Source of the DNA: Hyalangium versicolor
GTDB lineage: Bacteria; Myxococcota; Myxococcia; Myxococcales; Myxococcaceae
DNA: 64,000 bases
Direction: 5' to 3'
Assembly: GCF_020103695.1 (NCBI RefSeq)
Contig: NZ_JAHXBF010000008.1
Span: 186,001 to 250,000, forward strand
Under the pieces are notes generated by a model. The model did not search any database. It was not told the origin of the DNA and worked only from the letters and a program-made list of their open reading frames with translations. Below are positions 62,176 through 64,000 of this stretch, one piece after another; the stretch's first letter is position 1, and each line of letters starts with the position of its first letter. A program made the translations under genes and the position numbers.

Positions 62176-62790
62176 TCAGGCCTCCACGAGCGCCTTGCGG
62201 TGCAGAGCCACCCAGAAGTCGGCAGCCTTGCGCGCGCCATCGAAGAGGGGCTCGGGCTCGCCGCCGGCAATGCGCTCGCAGAGCGCGCGGGCGCGGGCGC
62301 CATGTTCGAGGTCGGCGTCGAGGTGGACGAGCAGGAAGCGCGCCTGGCCTCGCTGCAGGCCCAGTCGGCCCAGCGCCGTGTGGGCTTCGCTCTGGAGATG
62401 GTGGGCCACACCCTCCAGGACGATGAGCGCACCCAGGTATGCGAGCTGGCGCTCCGCGGGGATGGCTTCCCAGAAGGCATGGAAGGCGGACACCTCTTGA
62501 GGAGAGCTGGGAGAAGGTGAGCGCCCGAACGCTGCGAGGTCCGCCTTGGCCAGGCGGTAGTGCTCCTGCTCCTCGCGGGCGAGCTCGGCGAAGAAGGACT
62601 TGAGTTCGGGGTGCGTGGCGCGCTCGGCCGCGAGCCGCAGCCGGTCTCCACTCCGAAGCGTGTAGTGATACATCATGTCCAGGAAGGCCACGTATCGCTC
62701 GGGTGTCACAGCGGGCAGCCAGCTCTGGACCTGCCGTGCCATCACGGCGGTCACTTCCTCCAGTGCATCCATCATGGGGGACATGCTCAC
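62176..62790 (-). CDS. Heme-oxygenase-like diiron oxidase (iron-containing redox enzyme family)
   Basis: 204 residues, all helical. The family ligands are visible: EEQEHYRLAKAD (Glu and His), a central Glu in VLEGVAHHLQSE, and HLDADLEHG, which fits the H-x3-D-x2-H helix of HDO proteins. Such enzymes (relatives of PqqC, CADD, UndA and SznF) use two iron ions and O2 to oxidise amines, fatty acids or amino acids. The substrate is unknown. Its GTG 62790 start overlaps the CapA-type stop by 4 bp, so the two are translationally coupled. ATG 62784 is an alternative. Confidence 0.8.
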   Translation of the reverse strand: MSMSPMMDALEEVTAVMARQVQSWLPAVTPERYVAFLDMMYHYTLRSGDRLRLAAERATHPELKSFFAELAREEQEHYRLAKADLAAFGRSPSPSSPQEVSAFHAFWEAIPAERQLAYLGALIVLEGVAHHLQSEAHTALGRLGLQRGQARFLLVHLDADLEHGARARALCERIAGGEPEPLFDGARKAADFWVALHRKALVEA

Positions 62791-64000
62791 TTCCTCCGGC
62801 CAGGGCTCAACAACGGTTCCAGGGTTCGGCGGGCATGGGCCCGGTGAGGCTCGGCCCGCTCTGTTTCCAACTCGTCCAGCGTCACCACTCCCGCATCCAG
62901 GAAGGCCTCGCCCACGAGTCCGCGTCCGCAGGCGGTGGGCACCGCGCGCAGCTCCATCGGTTGGAGCTGTCCTTGTTCGTCGCGAGCCAGTGCGAGCTGG
63001 AGCACGGCGCCGGTCTGACAGGCCCGCGTAGGCATGATGCTGAGGAAGTTCCCGAGCGAGTACGCGATGAGCCCGAGGCGAGGTGCTCCCTCCCGGCGGA
63101 GCTGCGTGGGGCAGGAGGGGTCGGCGCCATTGATGGAGACGAGTTCGACGGGCTGGAGAACGTGGGGCGAGGTGCCCAGGACGATGTCCACGCCGCGCTC
63201 GATGAGCTGATAGGCGTGCTGGCGCTGGAGGGGCTCGGGCCAGTACTCGTACTCGAAGCCCCAGTGGGGCATGAACACCACGAGGTCCGGTCCGGCGGCG
63301 CGCGCGGCGTCGATGAGGGCTCCCAGCCGCTGCCAGTCGGGTGCATGTCGAGGGCTGCCGAGCCGCGCGACCGGGATTCCCGCAGGAGGAGCTCCCGAGA
63401 GGTGGTTGATGTCATACGTCACGGCGGCGATGCCGATGCGCACGCCGGATACCTCGAGCGAGGCCACGGCATCCGTGGGCTCCGGGCCTCCGACGCAGCG
63501 GTGCTCCGACCGTGCCAGGACATGGCGGCGGGTCTGTGCGAGCCCGCTGGGGCCCTGGTCGAGCGCGTGGTTGTTGCACAGGGAGAAGACCCGGTGGTGT
63601 GCTGTGCCCTCCCACGCATCGAGGTACTCGGGTGGAGCGTTGTAGTGGAGCGTCTCGTAGACCCACCGAGGCACGGGTTGCGTGGGATCCACGGGCGTCT
63701 CCAGATTGGCGAACGCTACGTCGCAGTCCGCCAGTGCGGCCCGGACGCCAGGCGAGAGCGCATGGCGGTAGCCACTGCGGATCCACATCACGTCTCCCAC
63801 CGCGCACAGCGAGAGCGTGCGAGGTCCTGCGTGCTTCCAGGTGTCCGAGGCCAGGTGGCGGGAGACGCGGGCGAAGTGCTCGACATCGCCGACCCGCCGT
63901 GGCTCTGGCACATGGAGCAGGCTCTTGGTGATGTAACGGAGGTTGAGATCCCAGCGGGAGAGCGGCCAGCGGCCGTCTTCGTAGCGGATGTCCGTGTACA
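62787..64000 (-). CDS. CapA-type metallophosphatase, N-terminus beyond window
   Basis: The frame is open to the right edge, so at least 403 residues are present. Before the GTG at 63911 it reads RYEDGRWPLSRWDL, which looks coding, so that GTG is probably not the start. CapA/PgsA motifs are AVGDVMW, FANLETPVD, CNNHALDQG, HWGFEYEYWP, GTSPHVLQPVE and SLGNFLSI, the metal-binding Asp/Asn/His set of the calcineurin-like superfamily. Homologues act in poly-gamma-glutamate capsule formation. Others have unclear roles. It overlaps the diiron oxidase gene by 4 bp. No signal peptide can be judged. Confidence 0.85.
   Translation of the reverse strand, partial: YTDIRYEDGRWPLSRWDLNLRYITKSLLHVPEPRRVGDVEHFARVSRHLASDTWKHAGPRTLSLCAVGDVMWIRSGYRHALSPGVRAALADCDVAFANLETPVDPTQPVPRWVYETLHYNAPPEYLDAWEGTAHHRVFSLCNNHALDQGPSGLAQTRRHVLARSEHRCVGGPEPTDAVASLEVSGVRIGIAAVTYDINHLSGAPPAGIPVARLGSPRHAPDWQRLGALIDAARAAGPDLVVFMPHWGFEYEYWPEPLQRQHAYQLIERGVDIVLGTSPHVLQPVELVSINGADPSCPTQLRREGAPRLGLIAYSLGNFLSIMPTRACQTGAVLQLALARDEQGQLQPMELRAVPTACGRGLVGEAFLDAGVVTLDELETERAEPHRAHARRTLEPLLSPGRRK

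Overview
This 64 kb, high-GC window reads as a chromosome segment from a fruiting myxobacterium (Myxococcales, probably the Cystobacterineae such as Archangium, Cystobacter or Stigmatella). The evidence is a Ser/Thr protein kinase fused to a PilZ-like domain, a DUF2378 (TIGR02265) paralog, J-domain/zinc-ribbon and TPR proteins, secreted polysaccharide hydrolases with lipoprotein signals, and an orphan VgrG/Rhs type VI effector island. The species is inferred from gene content; no 16S or other marker lies in the window. No rRNA, tRNA, CRISPR array, insertion sequence or phage was seen.

1-17.7 kb: the tail of an RluA-type pseudouridine synthase; a hydrolase; a small YiaA-like membrane protein; a LysR regulator; the composite kinase; the endolytic transglycosylase MltG; a CrtI-like FAD oxidoreductase; a split bacterial NHEJ pair (LigD-type primase/polymerase overlapping an ATP-dependent DNA ligase); a MocR regulator; DUF2378; a GNAT acetyltransferase; a FAD monooxygenase divergent from a TetR regulator across a triple palindromic operator; a methyltransferase; and a chemoreceptor.

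17.8-22.5 kb: the branched-chain amino acid operon ilvB-ilvN-ilvE-ilvC. It is preceded by a previously unnamed 45-codon leader rich in Ile/Val/Leu codons and a strong terminator hairpin, which suggests attenuation control.

22.5-32 kb: a TetR regulator divergent from a beta-barrel-like protein, a J-domain zinc-ribbon protein divergent from a TPR protein, then a polysaccharide-degradation locus. The locus has a GH16 beta-glucanase lipoprotein and a CBM6 plus thaumatin-like glucanase on the minus strand, divergent from a large G8/beta-helix (CEMIP-like) secreted protein. Two LacI-type operator sequences sit between them.

32-46 kb: an accessory island. VgrG carries a repeat-built C-terminal needle and is divergent from a TPR adaptor candidate, a 1369-residue PAAR-Rhs effector with an unrecognised toxin tip, and an overlapping immunity candidate. 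D-amino acid oxidase, a GH43 lipoprotein with a beta-gamma-crystallin tail, and a MarR/MFS efflux-type module with an array of operator repeats follow.

46-64 kb: an AraC regulator, a YgiQ radical SAM protein, a DUF2807 lipoprotein, an amino acid ABC transporter (fused binding protein/permease plus ATPase) facing an aminotransferase and its Lrp-type regulator, an enoyl-CoA hydratase, a pectin acetylesterase/Notum-like hydrolase, a GH13 amylase, an NAD-dependent epimerase, and an MlaF-like ATPase with both hydrolysis residues changed. A V4R-like protein, a heme-oxygenase-like diiron protein and a CapA-type phosphatase (running off the right edge) close the window.
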